Shown here: piece by piece, positions 8,182 to 15,193 of the stretch
Layout of the letters: every line of letters begins with the position of its first letter
Position numbering within the stretch: the stretch's first letter is position 1
Source: a virus
IMG/VR virus record: IMGVR_UViG_3300031576_000087
Location: 1 to 46,834 of that record
Strand: one strand, 5' to 3'
DNA: 46,834 nt
The notes under the pieces: generated by a model
The model's database searches: none
Told to the model about the DNA's origin: nothing
The model's input: only the letters and a program-made list of their open reading frames with translations
Translations under genes and position numbers: made by a program

Positions 8182-8210
8182 ATTATATCAAAGGATATCT
8201 ATTTTTGCAA
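8182..8210 (-). promoter_or_regulatory. Sigma-70-type promoter with consensus -10
   Basis: -35 TTGCAA (8205-8210), 17-bp spacer, perfect -10 TATAAT (8182-8187) on the - strand. The -35 lies in the last codons of the subtilisin-like protease gene. It would drive the 79-aa gene, the 114-aa gene and ung. Confidence 0.7.
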
Positions 8211-9068
8211 TTCTTTCAAAGCTTTTTCTTCTATTTTGATCTGGCCACACTTTCTCATTATGAGACGGTGTGTATACATAGCTGCAGCTTGGCTGGTTCC
8301 AGTCATAAATCCCAGACTTCTCATTTTCAACGTTGATTTAATCTTAGTACCGTAATCAAATATGATCCCACCAGTAAAGCTACTGCTGGCAAGTCTTTCG
8401 CCCTTATCAGTCAAATTGCCGACCGGTATCAAATTTTCAATAGTTGGATCTTGGAAATAACCGGCAGGATAATACGGAGTGATCTCATAAGAAGATGATT
8501 CATTCCCGGCAGCAACAATGATTTTGGTGCCGCTGGAGGATATAGTCTTGATAATTTCTTTTTCTTCTTCGGAGGAATCTTTGCCGCCAGCAGAATAGTT
8601 CAAAAAATCCACGTCCAGTCTAAGAGCCTTTTTTAGGCAAGTAACGGTAGATTTTATATTATCGCTTCCTAGGGCTAGTGGATTGTAGAATCTGCATGAA
8701 TATAATTCCACCTCGCCACAAACGGGTTCAATTTTTTTCTGCTGATCTCCCAATAGGATTATTCCGGCCACATGAGTACCGTGATCTTTTGCAGTGGATA
8801 TATTTGAGCCGTCGTCATTGGGATAATTAAATTCATCAGATGACCATTCTGCATTCAAATACTGCCTTAACATATAGTGCGGCGCTACGCCCGTATCAAT
8901 AACCATAACTTTGATTTTTCTTTTAGAAAGTGAATCTGGTTTTTGATATGGCGGTGGGGATGGGAATTCTATTTCTGAGATAGATTGGATTGAACTCGGA
9001 TATCTTTCAACGAATCCAGCTATGAAGGACGACAGTGTTACGAGTGTAATTGCATATAAATACTTCAT
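8199..9068 (-). CDS. Exported subtilisin-like serine protease (S8)
   Basis: A 289-aa protein with an N-terminal hydrophobic signal segment (MKYLYAITLVTLSSFIAGF). The full subtilase catalytic set is present: D58 in VIDTG, H96 in DHGTHVAG, oxyanion N189 in AAGNE and nucleophile S259 in GTSQAAA. It is compact, with only about 30 residues between the signal peptide and the catalytic domain, so a classical inhibitory propeptide domain is missing or very short. Cleavage in the periplasm or outside the cell is expected; the substrate is unknown. It could act on the host envelope, on competing phage or predator proteins, or as a virion-associated enzyme. A promoter lies so close that the transcript may be leaderless. 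Confidence 0.9.
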   Translation of the reverse strand: MKYLYAITLVTLSSFIAGFVERYPSSIQSISEIEFPSPPPYQKPDSLSKRKIKVMVIDTGVAPHYMLRQYLNAEWSSDEFNYPNDDGSNISTAKDHGTHVAGIILLGDQQKKIEPVCGEVELYSCRFYNPLALGSDNIKSTVTCLKKALRLDVDFLNYSAGGKDSSEEEKEIIKTISSSGTKIIVAAGNESSSYEITPYYPAGYFQDPTIENLIPVGNLTDKGERLASSSFTGGIIFDYGTKIKSTLKMRSLGFMTGTSQAAAMYTHRLIMRKCGQIKIEEKALKELQK

Positions 9069-9074
9069 CCCTTA

Positions 9075-9103
9075 ACTATATCTCAATTTGGAACGTTAGT
9101 CAA
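9075..9103 (-). promoter_or_regulatory. Sigma-70-type promoter directly at the protease start codon
   Basis: -35 TTGACT (9098-9103), 17-bp spacer, -10 TATAGT (9075-9080) on the - strand. The -10 ends 6 bp before the ATG at 9068, so transcription should begin at or next to the start codon. An AAGG lies only 2 nt before the ATG, too close for a normal Shine-Dalgarno site. Confidence 0.7.
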
Positions 9104-9366
9104 TATGGTTTATTATAGTCGGATATTTCTCCGGGGCGTTTACCACAATGCCTCTTAGTGCAGCGCAATAGCCCATCTGGGCCGACTTCCCATTGATGGG
9201 GAGGGCAAGGGTCTATAGAGACGCCAGGTGACTTAATGAAAGATTTTAATAGGGAGGCGTAAACCATACCCAATCCTAAACCAAACAGGATTGGGCCGAA
9301 CATTGATTCGTTGAGGCTAAATAGGATGCTTAGGAAGATAAGCACCACTCCTATAGAATATATCAT
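9100..9366 (-). CDS. Small membrane protein with zinc-ribbon-like tail
   Basis: 88 aa. Two hydrophobic segments (about residues 3-18 and 23-42) are followed by a soluble tail with CPPHQW and, 14 residues later, a CTKRHCGKRPG segment that could bind a metal ion. It overlaps the preceding gene by 4 bp. It is probably in the inner membrane with the tail in the cytoplasm. Family not recognised beyond the general pattern. Confidence 0.65.
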   Translation of the reverse strand: MIYSIGVVLIFLSILFSLNESMFGPILFGLGLGMVYASLLKSFIKSPGVSIDPCPPHQWEVGPDGLLRCTKRHCGKRPGEISDYNKPY

Positions 9367-9908
9367 TTTGAAACAGCGTTTTCCTTAGCGGCTTCTTCAT
9401 TTCGTGAAGTTAAGAACCTGACCATTGAATTGTGTGCAGCCCTCTCTCTGGAAGTTCCAGATGAACGCTTACGAAGCCCATTTTTCATTCTTTCCTCGCG
9501 CTGTAGTACGATTAGGTGTCTGGCTTCAGTCATTAAGGCCTTTTTGTTAACAAACGTAGATGCTTCTTGTGTAACCTCATTCTTGTCGTTCTTTTGTTCT
9601 GGATTATTGACGGTGCAGATGTCTTTCAAAAGTGCAAAATCATTTTTACCGATGATTCTTCGCAGTGATCTCAACTCTGTATCAATGCGTTTGGAGGCAC
9701 GCCGATAATGCTTTGTAAGTCTCTTGATGTAATTTTTCATTTCAAGCTCTTGATGGCGACCCTTGAGTGCAGCCTTACGGATTTTAGCTTTAGCTAACAT
9801 CTTGGCAACAGGGCCTAGTTCTTTTTCAACTTTTGGTTCCGCCGTCTCCACTTGATTTTCCATCGCCTGCACTAATTGCTCCACTGGTTTGCTGTCCTGA
9901 GATTCCAC
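9363..9908 (-). CDS. Hypothetical basic helical protein, 181 aa
   Basis: Highly charged, mostly helical protein with many Arg/Lys residues (for example KNYIKRLTKHYRRASKRID) and a basic C-terminal part. It overlaps the ClpP-like gene by 83 bp in a different frame and the membrane-protein gene by 4 bp. The N-terminal 40 residues are therefore read from the same DNA as the Gly/Ser-rich end of the protease. Could be a nucleic-acid-binding or adaptor protein; no family recognised. Confidence 0.6.
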   Translation of the reverse strand: MESQDSKPVEQLVQAMENQVETAEPKVEKELGPVAKMLAKAKIRKAALKGRHQELEMKNYIKRLTKHYRRASKRIDTELRSLRRIIGKNDFALLKDICTVNNPEQKNDKNEVTQEASTFVNKKALMTEARHLIVLQREERMKNGLRKRSSGTSRERAAHNSMVRFLTSRNEEAAKENAVSK

Positions 9909-10686
9909 TTAAGTCCTCCTTTGTTGTGTCGATAGTTAGAGACTCATCAACACCTTCAATTTTTGATTCATTAATCGTTATATCGTTAATGTTTATAGGA
10001 TATTGTATCCTGTCGTAGATCTTACTGACAAGCTTTTTCATAACATTTGTTGGAATTTTTTCAGACAGTGCAGCTTGTCTAAGTTTTCGCAAGGTGCCAC
10101 GGCGCTTTGGTTCGATAACTTTATCTGCCAGCCCTAAGGTGACAGCTTCTTGTGCGCTTAGGTAGAGATCCCTTTTACAAACTTCAGTCCAGAATTTTTT
10201 AGGCATCCTGGAGTTCTTGGCGTAAATATGTTCCAATTCATCTTGAAGTCTTTTTTCTTCGGCCATATTCATTTCAGCATCTGGGAAACGGTCGTCCATC
10301 TCTAAATCTCCACTATGAACCATAATGCGGGTGTTTTCATAAAGATAGCGTTCATCACACACGGCCATAACCCAAGTTGCAGCACTCATAACAGCCCCAC
10401 CGCCAAAGAATTTAAACTGACATGGAGAGGCTAGAATTAGATCACATAAATACATCATAGGGTACGGATCACCGCCATACGAGTGCATGTGGATTTCGAT
10501 CGGTTTTTTAGGATTTTGATCAATCATTTTCATGATGGCTCGAACGGCATATGAAATACTTACATCATCAAACCTACTGCCTTCATCCGGTTCGGCATTA
10601 GGTAAGTAACGGCCAAAAAAGATCCGCCTGGCGGATTCATCCACACCAGACGATATAGCATTTTCTGTTTCCGTTTTTAATGACAT
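9826..10686 (-). CDS. ClpP-like serine protease
   Basis: 286 aa with a ClpP/crotonase fold. The triad is complete: S101 in GGGAVMSAATW, H124 in RIMVHSGD and D173 in KRDLYLSAQEAVTLGLAD; HSYGGDP (68-74) matches the oxyanion-hole strand. The N-terminus (about 40 residues) and the C-terminal 90 residues, which are Gly/Ser-rich at the end, are additional to ClpP's usual 190-200 aa. Phages also use ClpP-fold enzymes as head maturation proteases. This one lies 27 kb from the head genes and 3 bp behind an AAA+ ATPase gene, which argues for an ATP-dependent protease pair. Confidence 0.88.
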   Translation of the reverse strand: MSLKTETENAISSGVDESARRIFFGRYLPNAEPDEGSRFDDVSISYAVRAIMKMIDQNPKKPIEIHMHSYGGDPYPMMYLCDLILASPCQFKFFGGGAVMSAATWVMAVCDERYLYENTRIMVHSGDLEMDDRFPDAEMNMAEEKRLQDELEHIYAKNSRMPKKFWTEVCKRDLYLSAQEAVTLGLADKVIEPKRRGTLRKLRQAALSEKIPTNVMKKLVSKIYDRIQYPININDITINESKIEGVDESLTIDTTKEDLSGISGQQTSGAISAGDGKSSGDGGTKS

Positions 10687-10689
10687 GCA

Positions 10690-11670
10690 CTAATCCCTAA
10701 GTCCCATTCTACCGCGCTTATCAAAACTTGTTTTAACTCGTGCTTGATGGTCTGCCATCTCTTTAATAATGGCGGCAAAAGTTTTATCATGCAGTTCACT
10801 GCGAATTACTATCTCATTTAGATGTGCAATGCTGAGTGTTCTTGCGCCAATAGATGAAAATGCATCACGTTCTTCTTTAGTAAGGGGTCGTTTGGCGATA
10901 AATTCCGTTAGTGCGACTTGTTCTTCAAAGTGTAGGGGCTCTAATTCCATCATCTGATCAAATCTTCCAGGTCGATCAGAAAGGGTGCTAAGTAGATTAG
11001 CTGGATAATTGGTTGTTGCAATAATGAAAGTCGGCAGTTTAAAAACCACATTGACGCCATCAAGCATATTAAGAAGACCGGAGTTAACTTCACGAATCCT
11101 TCCACCCTCTTCTTCATTGCCGCCGATGTCTTCCATGATAAGTATAAGATTCGTACATTCTTCTGAATATTCAACCGCAAAAGATAGAAACTTACTGAAA
11201 TCCTCAGCGCGAATATCTGAGGTTGGCCAGATTAAGGCAACAGTGCCAGGATCTTTTTTACGCAGTTCACGAACTGTTTGTCGGATAGCACTGGATTTAC
11301 CAAAGCCGGGGTCACTATAAAGTAGAATGGCTCGTTTTTTAGGGAGCTTCAATTTATCATAAATGTGAAGTTTTCTAAAAAATAAGTCTACCTCAAACAT
11401 AATAGTTTTGGTGTTAATTACAGAGGTCAGTAAATTGTCATCACGTAATTCGGTGGTATCTAATTTCAATCCGCCCATAGAACGATTGACCGTATATACT
11501 CCGGGCTTGATAATATATTTCTCTTGCCCTTGCTCATCTTCAAGATATTCAAATTGAACTATAGAATTCTGAGAAGTAAGGCAAAGGTCTGAGGTAGGAA
11601 TTTCTACTTCTTTGCCTTCCTCAAGTTGGTCGAATTTTGTGATCTTTTTGACTTTAAATTTGCTGCTCAT
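10690..11670 (-). CDS. AAA+ ATPase, possible partner of ClpP-like protease
   Basis: 326 aa. A phage-specific N-terminal domain (1-105) is followed by an AAA+ core: Walker A SDPGFGKSS (119-127), Walker B LILIMEDIGG with D181, sensor-1 region ATTN (N221), and arginines in SDRPGRFD that match the arginine-finger box (R233, R236) of the BCS1/FtsH/proteasomal AAA class. The C-terminal helical part fits the lid domain. It resembles classical AAA rather than ClpX, and no zinc-binding domain or IGF loop is seen. The stop is 3 bp from the ClpP-like start, so the two are probably co-translated. Confidence 0.85.
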   Translation of the reverse strand: MSSKFKVKKITKFDQLEEGKEVEIPTSDLCLTSQNSIVQFEYLEDEQGQEKYIIKPGVYTVNRSMGGLKLDTTELRDDNLLTSVINTKTIMFEVDLFFRKLHIYDKLKLPKKRAILLYSDPGFGKSSAIRQTVRELRKKDPGTVALIWPTSDIRAEDFSKFLSFAVEYSEECTNLILIMEDIGGNEEEGGRIREVNSGLLNMLDGVNVVFKLPTFIIATTNYPANLLSTLSDRPGRFDQMMELEPLHFEEQVALTEFIAKRPLTKEERDAFSSIGARTLSIAHLNEIVIRSELHDKTFAAIIKEMADHQARVKTSFDKRGRMGLRD

Positions 11671-11875
11671 CTTTCACTTCCTTTTTGACTATTTCATACC
11701 CATTACTGTTTAAAAAACATAGAAACGCATATATGGAACATTCCAAATTGAATACGCTATTATTGCCCCTGCTACGATCTGCAGAAGTTACAAACTGAGT
11801 GGATGCTAAAGATTTGATTTCCATCAATTGACGTTCATCTAGTTTGTTGAAATCTATCTTATTTTCGTCAGCCAT
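11654..11875 (-). CDS. Hypothetical protein, 73 aa
   Basis: Small protein starting exactly at the stop of the preceding gene and overlapping the AAA+ start by 17 bp. The sequence is acidic at the N-terminus and contains a possible helix-strand element (NLECSIYAFLCFLNSNGYEIV). No family recognised. Confidence 0.6.
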   Translation of the reverse strand: MADENKIDFNKLDERQLMEIKSLASTQFVTSADRSRGNNSVFNLECSIYAFLCFLNSNGYEIVKKEVKDEQQI

Positions 11876-12324
11876 TAAAATTCAATTCCGGCAGTAACGC
11901 CAACGATTGTTGATGGGCCAGTAAGTACATATCCGCTAACAAAAATAGGACCCAAGACCCTTCGTTCAACTTGGCCGCCGTAAAGTGGTTGCATTTTGCT
12001 AAGGTCTAGTCCAGCCATAGCTGCAGCACGCCAGTCAGGTTTCTTATTGGTTACCACAGTTGACTCTCTAGTTTCGCTTTCTTTTTTGGCAGTTGAGGTA
12101 CTTTTATCTTCAATGACACGTTCAGTTGTTTCGGTACCATCTGGACCCTTAACGATGCGTTCACGGATTACAACGTCTTTTTTGACTACTTCAACGGTTT
12201 TTATAATTTCTTCTTTTTTAATTTCGATCTTTGCCGGTTGTAGATAGCGTCCTGTGGCATAGCCTAAAAGGCCGACCACTAATACGACGATGGCATAGTT
12301 ACGATAATTTTTCAATTTAGACAT
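11875..12324 (-). CDS. Membrane-anchored hypothetical protein, 149 aa
   Basis: One N-terminal transmembrane segment (YAIVVLVVGLLGYATGRYL, residues about 10-28), then a long Glu/Lys/Val heptad-like region (about 32-95) and a Gly-rich C-terminal domain (WRAAAMAGLD... GVTAGIEF). Topology suggests a stalk projecting into the periplasm with a small domain at its tip. It has AGGAG 6 nt before the ATG and is first in the operon behind the promoter at 12343-12371. An i-spanin-like role is conceivable but there is no partner gene visible. Confidence 0.7.
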   Translation of the reverse strand: MSKLKNYRNYAIVVLVVGLLGYATGRYLQPAKIEIKKEEIIKTVEVVKKDVVIRERIVKGPDGTETTERVIEDKSTSTAKKESETRESTVVTNKKPDWRAAAMAGLDLSKMQPLYGGQVERRVLGPIFVSGYVLTGPSTIVGVTAGIEF

Positions 12325-12342
12325 TATGACTCCTTTTAATAC

Positions 12343-12371
12343 AATATATCTCAGTCTTAGACGATTGGCAA
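12343..12371 (-). promoter_or_regulatory. Sigma-70-type promoter
   Basis: -35 TTGCCA (12366-12371), 17-bp spacer, -10 TATATT (12343-12348) on the - strand. The -35 lies inside the last codons of the helicase gene. It drives the operon from the 149-aa membrane protein through the AAA+/ClpP-like pair. Confidence 0.7.
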
Positions 12372-13967
12372 GCCCTTAATTTTTTTAATGATTGCAGGTA
12401 CTTGAGATTGTAATACGGCATTTGGCAAAGATAACTCTGCTTCGGCTTCAACCAATTGAGCATCGACAGTTGTGGTAACTGCCATATATTGACCGCTTTT
12501 GGCGCACACCAAACCCTTAATAAGCATTTGGCCGAATTCCACGAACATACGGGCATCACCATACAATACACACTCATTATAGGCTGAGCGCGTAAGAATC
12601 ATATTATTCATTTTGGCGTCACGAGCTTTAGGGATGGAAATCCTCAAAATATTACGGTCACTATCCTCTTGAGATCTATTCAGTGACACCGCAGACATTG
12701 CGTTTTGAGAGATTCCATAAGATTCACCGGCATCCTCTAATCCAACAGCCCATTCAGCTTCGCCGTGTTTCATTTGTTTCGCTGCGGCCCTATTTGCCTG
12801 TACGGCATAGATAGTAAAAATATTCAATTCACGGGCAAGATCGTTAAAATATTGATATGTGTTTTCCAGACGGGTTCTATCATTTTCAGCCTTCATGCGG
12901 TTTTTTAATAATTTTGGATAATCATCAATAATTAGATCTAGACCCTTGCCGGTTTTAGACCTCTGCTCTAGGTCAATACGTCGAATCTCCTCGGCTACAT
13001 CCTCTACAAACATCTTACCGGCTCTTTGCCATGGAAGGAAAATCAAATTTTCCGTGAGAAGTTTTTGGGCGCGAGTTAACTCCTGCACAGCTATGTTATA
13101 TAAATATTGCCTATCGATTTCTCCCCACGAATCTACGAGCCAGGTTGGAGGCAGATCTGCCTTGGTTTTGAATCCTCCGTTGATTATGGTTGTAAGTTCT
13201 TTAGGACCAATTCCACATACCGAAGCAATAATTCGACGCTTAACATCGCCCGGATCATCTTCGTGAATGATATATAAAACTTTTTTACGTTGCACTAGGG
13301 CGTGCCTAGCCATAGTAATTAAGAATCGGCTTTTGCCGGTGAATGTCGGTGCGATAACCGCCATATTACCACCACGCTTTAATCCAGACCCCAGAATGTC
13401 ATCTAACATCGTAGAGCCCGTGGATATACTTCGCTCTTCTACCGCTTCTTGTTTTGTCCACAGTGAGACTGAATCACTGAAATCAACATATGCGGGAGCG
13501 TCAAAATCTACCTCATTCCATATTTTTTGGATAGTATTACTTGCCTGAACTACCTTATCATAATTCTGCTTATTAGTGTCTACAACAATAATTTTGGCCT
13601 GTTCTTTAATGCTAGTAGAGCGAATGAAATCTGTAATTTTTGGGCGCAAGATTTCTAGAGAAAAATTTTGGGCATACGACAAACAGACAGTTACGGTAGA
13701 TTTATATTTTTCAAGATCTATTGGTTTTTGTGTTTTAAAAAAAGCCTCATCTAAAAGCTCAGGAGCAGACCTCGGCATCATTTTATAATTTTCATAAAAT
13801 TTGATCAACTCTTGAAAAACGTGAGCAACATATAGATCGCCAGTTAACCATTCTGGCTTTATTTTAGCCTTACATTTTATAAAAAATTCTTCGTTAGTAA
13901 GGCAGTGTCCAACCATTGCTGATTGTTGCCCAATTGAAAAGCCAACGCTTAGGTCAACATTACTCAC
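12357..13967 (-). CDS. DnaB-like replicative helicase
   Basis: 536 aa from the GTG at 13967 (GGAG 6 nt upstream), overlapping the primase stop by 4 bp (GTGA). The N-terminal 170 residues are helical, as in DnaB. The C-terminal RecA-like motor has STGSTMLDDILGSGL before Walker A APTFTGKS (206-213), IIHEDDPGD after strand 2, Walker B LIIDDYPK, and YAVQANR for motif 3. It unwinds DNA ahead of the polymerase and pairs with the primase just upstream. A 12-residue N-terminal extension to an upstream ATG is possible but less likely. Confidence 0.9.
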   Translation of the reverse strand: MSNVDLSVGFSIGQQSAMVGHCLTNEEFFIKCKAKIKPEWLTGDLYVAHVFQELIKFYENYKMMPRSAPELLDEAFFKTQKPIDLEKYKSTVTVCLSYAQNFSLEILRPKITDFIRSTSIKEQAKIIVVDTNKQNYDKVVQASNTIQKIWNEVDFDAPAYVDFSDSVSLWTKQEAVEERSISTGSTMLDDILGSGLKRGGNMAVIAPTFTGKSRFLITMARHALVQRKKVLYIIHEDDPGDVKRRIIASVCGIGPKELTTIINGGFKTKADLPPTWLVDSWGEIDRQYLYNIAVQELTRAQKLLTENLIFLPWQRAGKMFVEDVAEEIRRIDLEQRSKTGKGLDLIIDDYPKLLKNRMKAENDRTRLENTYQYFNDLARELNIFTIYAVQANRAAAKQMKHGEAEWAVGLEDAGESYGISQNAMSAVSLNRSQEDSDRNILRISIPKARDAKMNNMILTRSAYNECVLYGDARMFVEFGQMLIKGLVCAKSGQYMAVTTTVDAQLVEAEAELSLPNAVLQSQVPAIIKKIKGLPIV

Positions 13968-14953
13968 ATTTTCTCCATCAAGTAAGCATACAGACCCATA
14001 CAATCTAAGTCAAGGATCTCCGCGTTTTCAAATGCTTTTTTGCATTCGTCATAGGTGCAATCTCCAAAATCTTCTCTTCCGTCTGGAACTTTTATCAGAA
14101 AACATTGCAGCGCATTATTTGTCTTTGTAAGAAGTTTATGTACCAAATCTTCCATTTCAACTATTGCATCTGGATCAAGAGCTATGTAGACTTTTTTCAC
14201 GCCAGAAGTAATAATAAGATCTATCTGACTATTTGAAACCATTTTACCCATTGTTGCAACGTATCCACCCACTAGAGCGAATTTTAATGCCGATACGGCA
14301 CCTTCAGCTACGATCGCATGCTCACTTCCAATCAAGTTATCATGAAACATTAGAGTGCGGGATTTCCATTCCCCAGGAAGATTATACATTCTGAGTTGAA
14401 CATCTGAGTCGATTGTTCTAGCTTGCCAGCCATACATCTGTCCTTTTTGCACAACCGGAAAAATTATCCTGCGCATATAGGGAGAATAACAAACACCCAA
14501 TACGGAAAGCTGTCGTGGATCTAGGCCGCGCCCATTAAGGTATTGAATGCCAGGATACGATTCTGCCCAGAAAAGCGGCTTCGAATCAGTTGGATGATCT
14601 TTGTTTGTTAGGGGGATTAGCGGAACAACAACCTCATGTATCGTTTCATCAAAATCATCTTGAATGTCTTCAATAATTTCATCGGGCCGAACTGTGACCT
14701 TATCGGACATTTCTTCTTTGACTTTTTCAAATGGAATTTCACTAAGGAGTGATAGAACTTTTGCTATGGAGGTCCGTGCTGTAGGACATTCTTCAGTTTT
14801 ATGGCGGAAGCAGATACTTCTACCATTAGACTTTTCTATGTAAAGTTTATCTGAAGATCCGCACACCGGACAATCAAAAATAAAACTACGACCATTTTCC
14901 TTTTTAGGCGTAATGTCGTGCTTATCCAGAAACTCTTGTATCTTTTCATACAT
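13964..14953 (-). CDS. DnaG-type primase (zinc finger and TOPRIM)
   Basis: 329 aa. An N-terminal zinc-binding motif has C28, C31 (CPVC), C48 and C56 or H51. The TOPRIM core is seen as IVAEGAVSALKF (about 213-224) followed by VYIALDPDA (about 255-263). It makes RNA primers for lagging-strand synthesis and is partner of the overlapping helicase gene. It is shorter than bacterial DnaG (about 580 aa) and lacks a helicase-binding C-domain, as in many phages. The ribosome-binding site is weak (TTTAAG close to the ATG). Its 5' leader is the structured element at 14971-15190. Confidence 0.87.
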   Translation of the reverse strand: MYEKIQEFLDKHDITPKKENGRSFIFDCPVCGSSDKLYIEKSNGRSICFRHKTEECPTARTSIAKVLSLLSEIPFEKVKEEMSDKVTVRPDEIIEDIQDDFDETIHEVVVPLIPLTNKDHPTDSKPLFWAESYPGIQYLNGRGLDPRQLSVLGVCYSPYMRRIIFPVVQKGQMYGWQARTIDSDVQLRMYNLPGEWKSRTLMFHDNLIGSEHAIVAEGAVSALKFALVGGYVATMGKMVSNSQIDLIITSGVKKVYIALDPDAIVEMEDLVHKLLTKTNNALQCFLIKVPDGREDFGDCTYDECKKAFENAEILDLDCMGLYAYLMEKM

Positions 14954-14970
14954 ATCTTAAACCCAAAAAT

Positions 14971-15190
14971 GTTAGGGCCGGGCGCTACTCCGACATCTGA
15001 TTATTTGTGTACCCTACTACCATACACCCGATGCATTAGTAGTGGATTAACCCTAATGCAAGATAAGCCTAATCAGGCGATTTATCCTGTTATCCGCGTG
15101 TCTCCAATGGGTCCAGATTCGAACTGGATGCTTTTTACCTAAAGGTATTGTCGCAGTGAACCAACACCACAGCTTCCCACGCCGCCTAAC
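14971..15190 (-). ncRNA. Putative structured RNA with tRNA-like T-arm
   Basis: A 220-nt stretch without a protein-coding gene. On the - strand its ends pair: GTTAGG (15185-15190) with CCTAAC (14971-14976), then GGCG (15180-15183) with CGCC (14981-14984). Inside lie a perfect T-arm, TCCAG-TTCGAAT-CTGGA (15112-15128), an 8-bp hairpin TGCATTAG/CTAATGCA (15032-15060), and smaller stems such as GTGTA/TACAC. The T-arm is flanked by CCCA that can pair with TGGG near the 5' end, as the acceptor stem does in tRNA. No proper anticodon arm or 7-bp acceptor is found. It may be a stable RNA, or the 5' leader of the primase-helicase operon. The strand is favoured by the T-loop and an upstream promoter. Confidence 0.45.
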
Positions 15191-15193
15191 AAA

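Noticed and set aside
9826-10686. ClpP-like protein as the head maturation protease
   Set aside because: It lies far from the head genes, beside an AAA+ ATPase, and a better-placed protease candidate starts at 46141; not fully excluded.
13985-14013. Promoter TTGACT-17-TATGCT before the helicase
   Set aside because: The -10 is poor and lies in the primase coding sequence; the helicase is overlapped by primase and likely co-transcribed.
15100-15190. A canonical tRNA gene on the - strand around the TTCGAAT loop
   Set aside because: The T-arm is perfect, but the 3' strand CCCATTG has no matching 7-nt 5' acceptor strand, and no 7-nt anticodon loop with a 5-bp stem can be placed.
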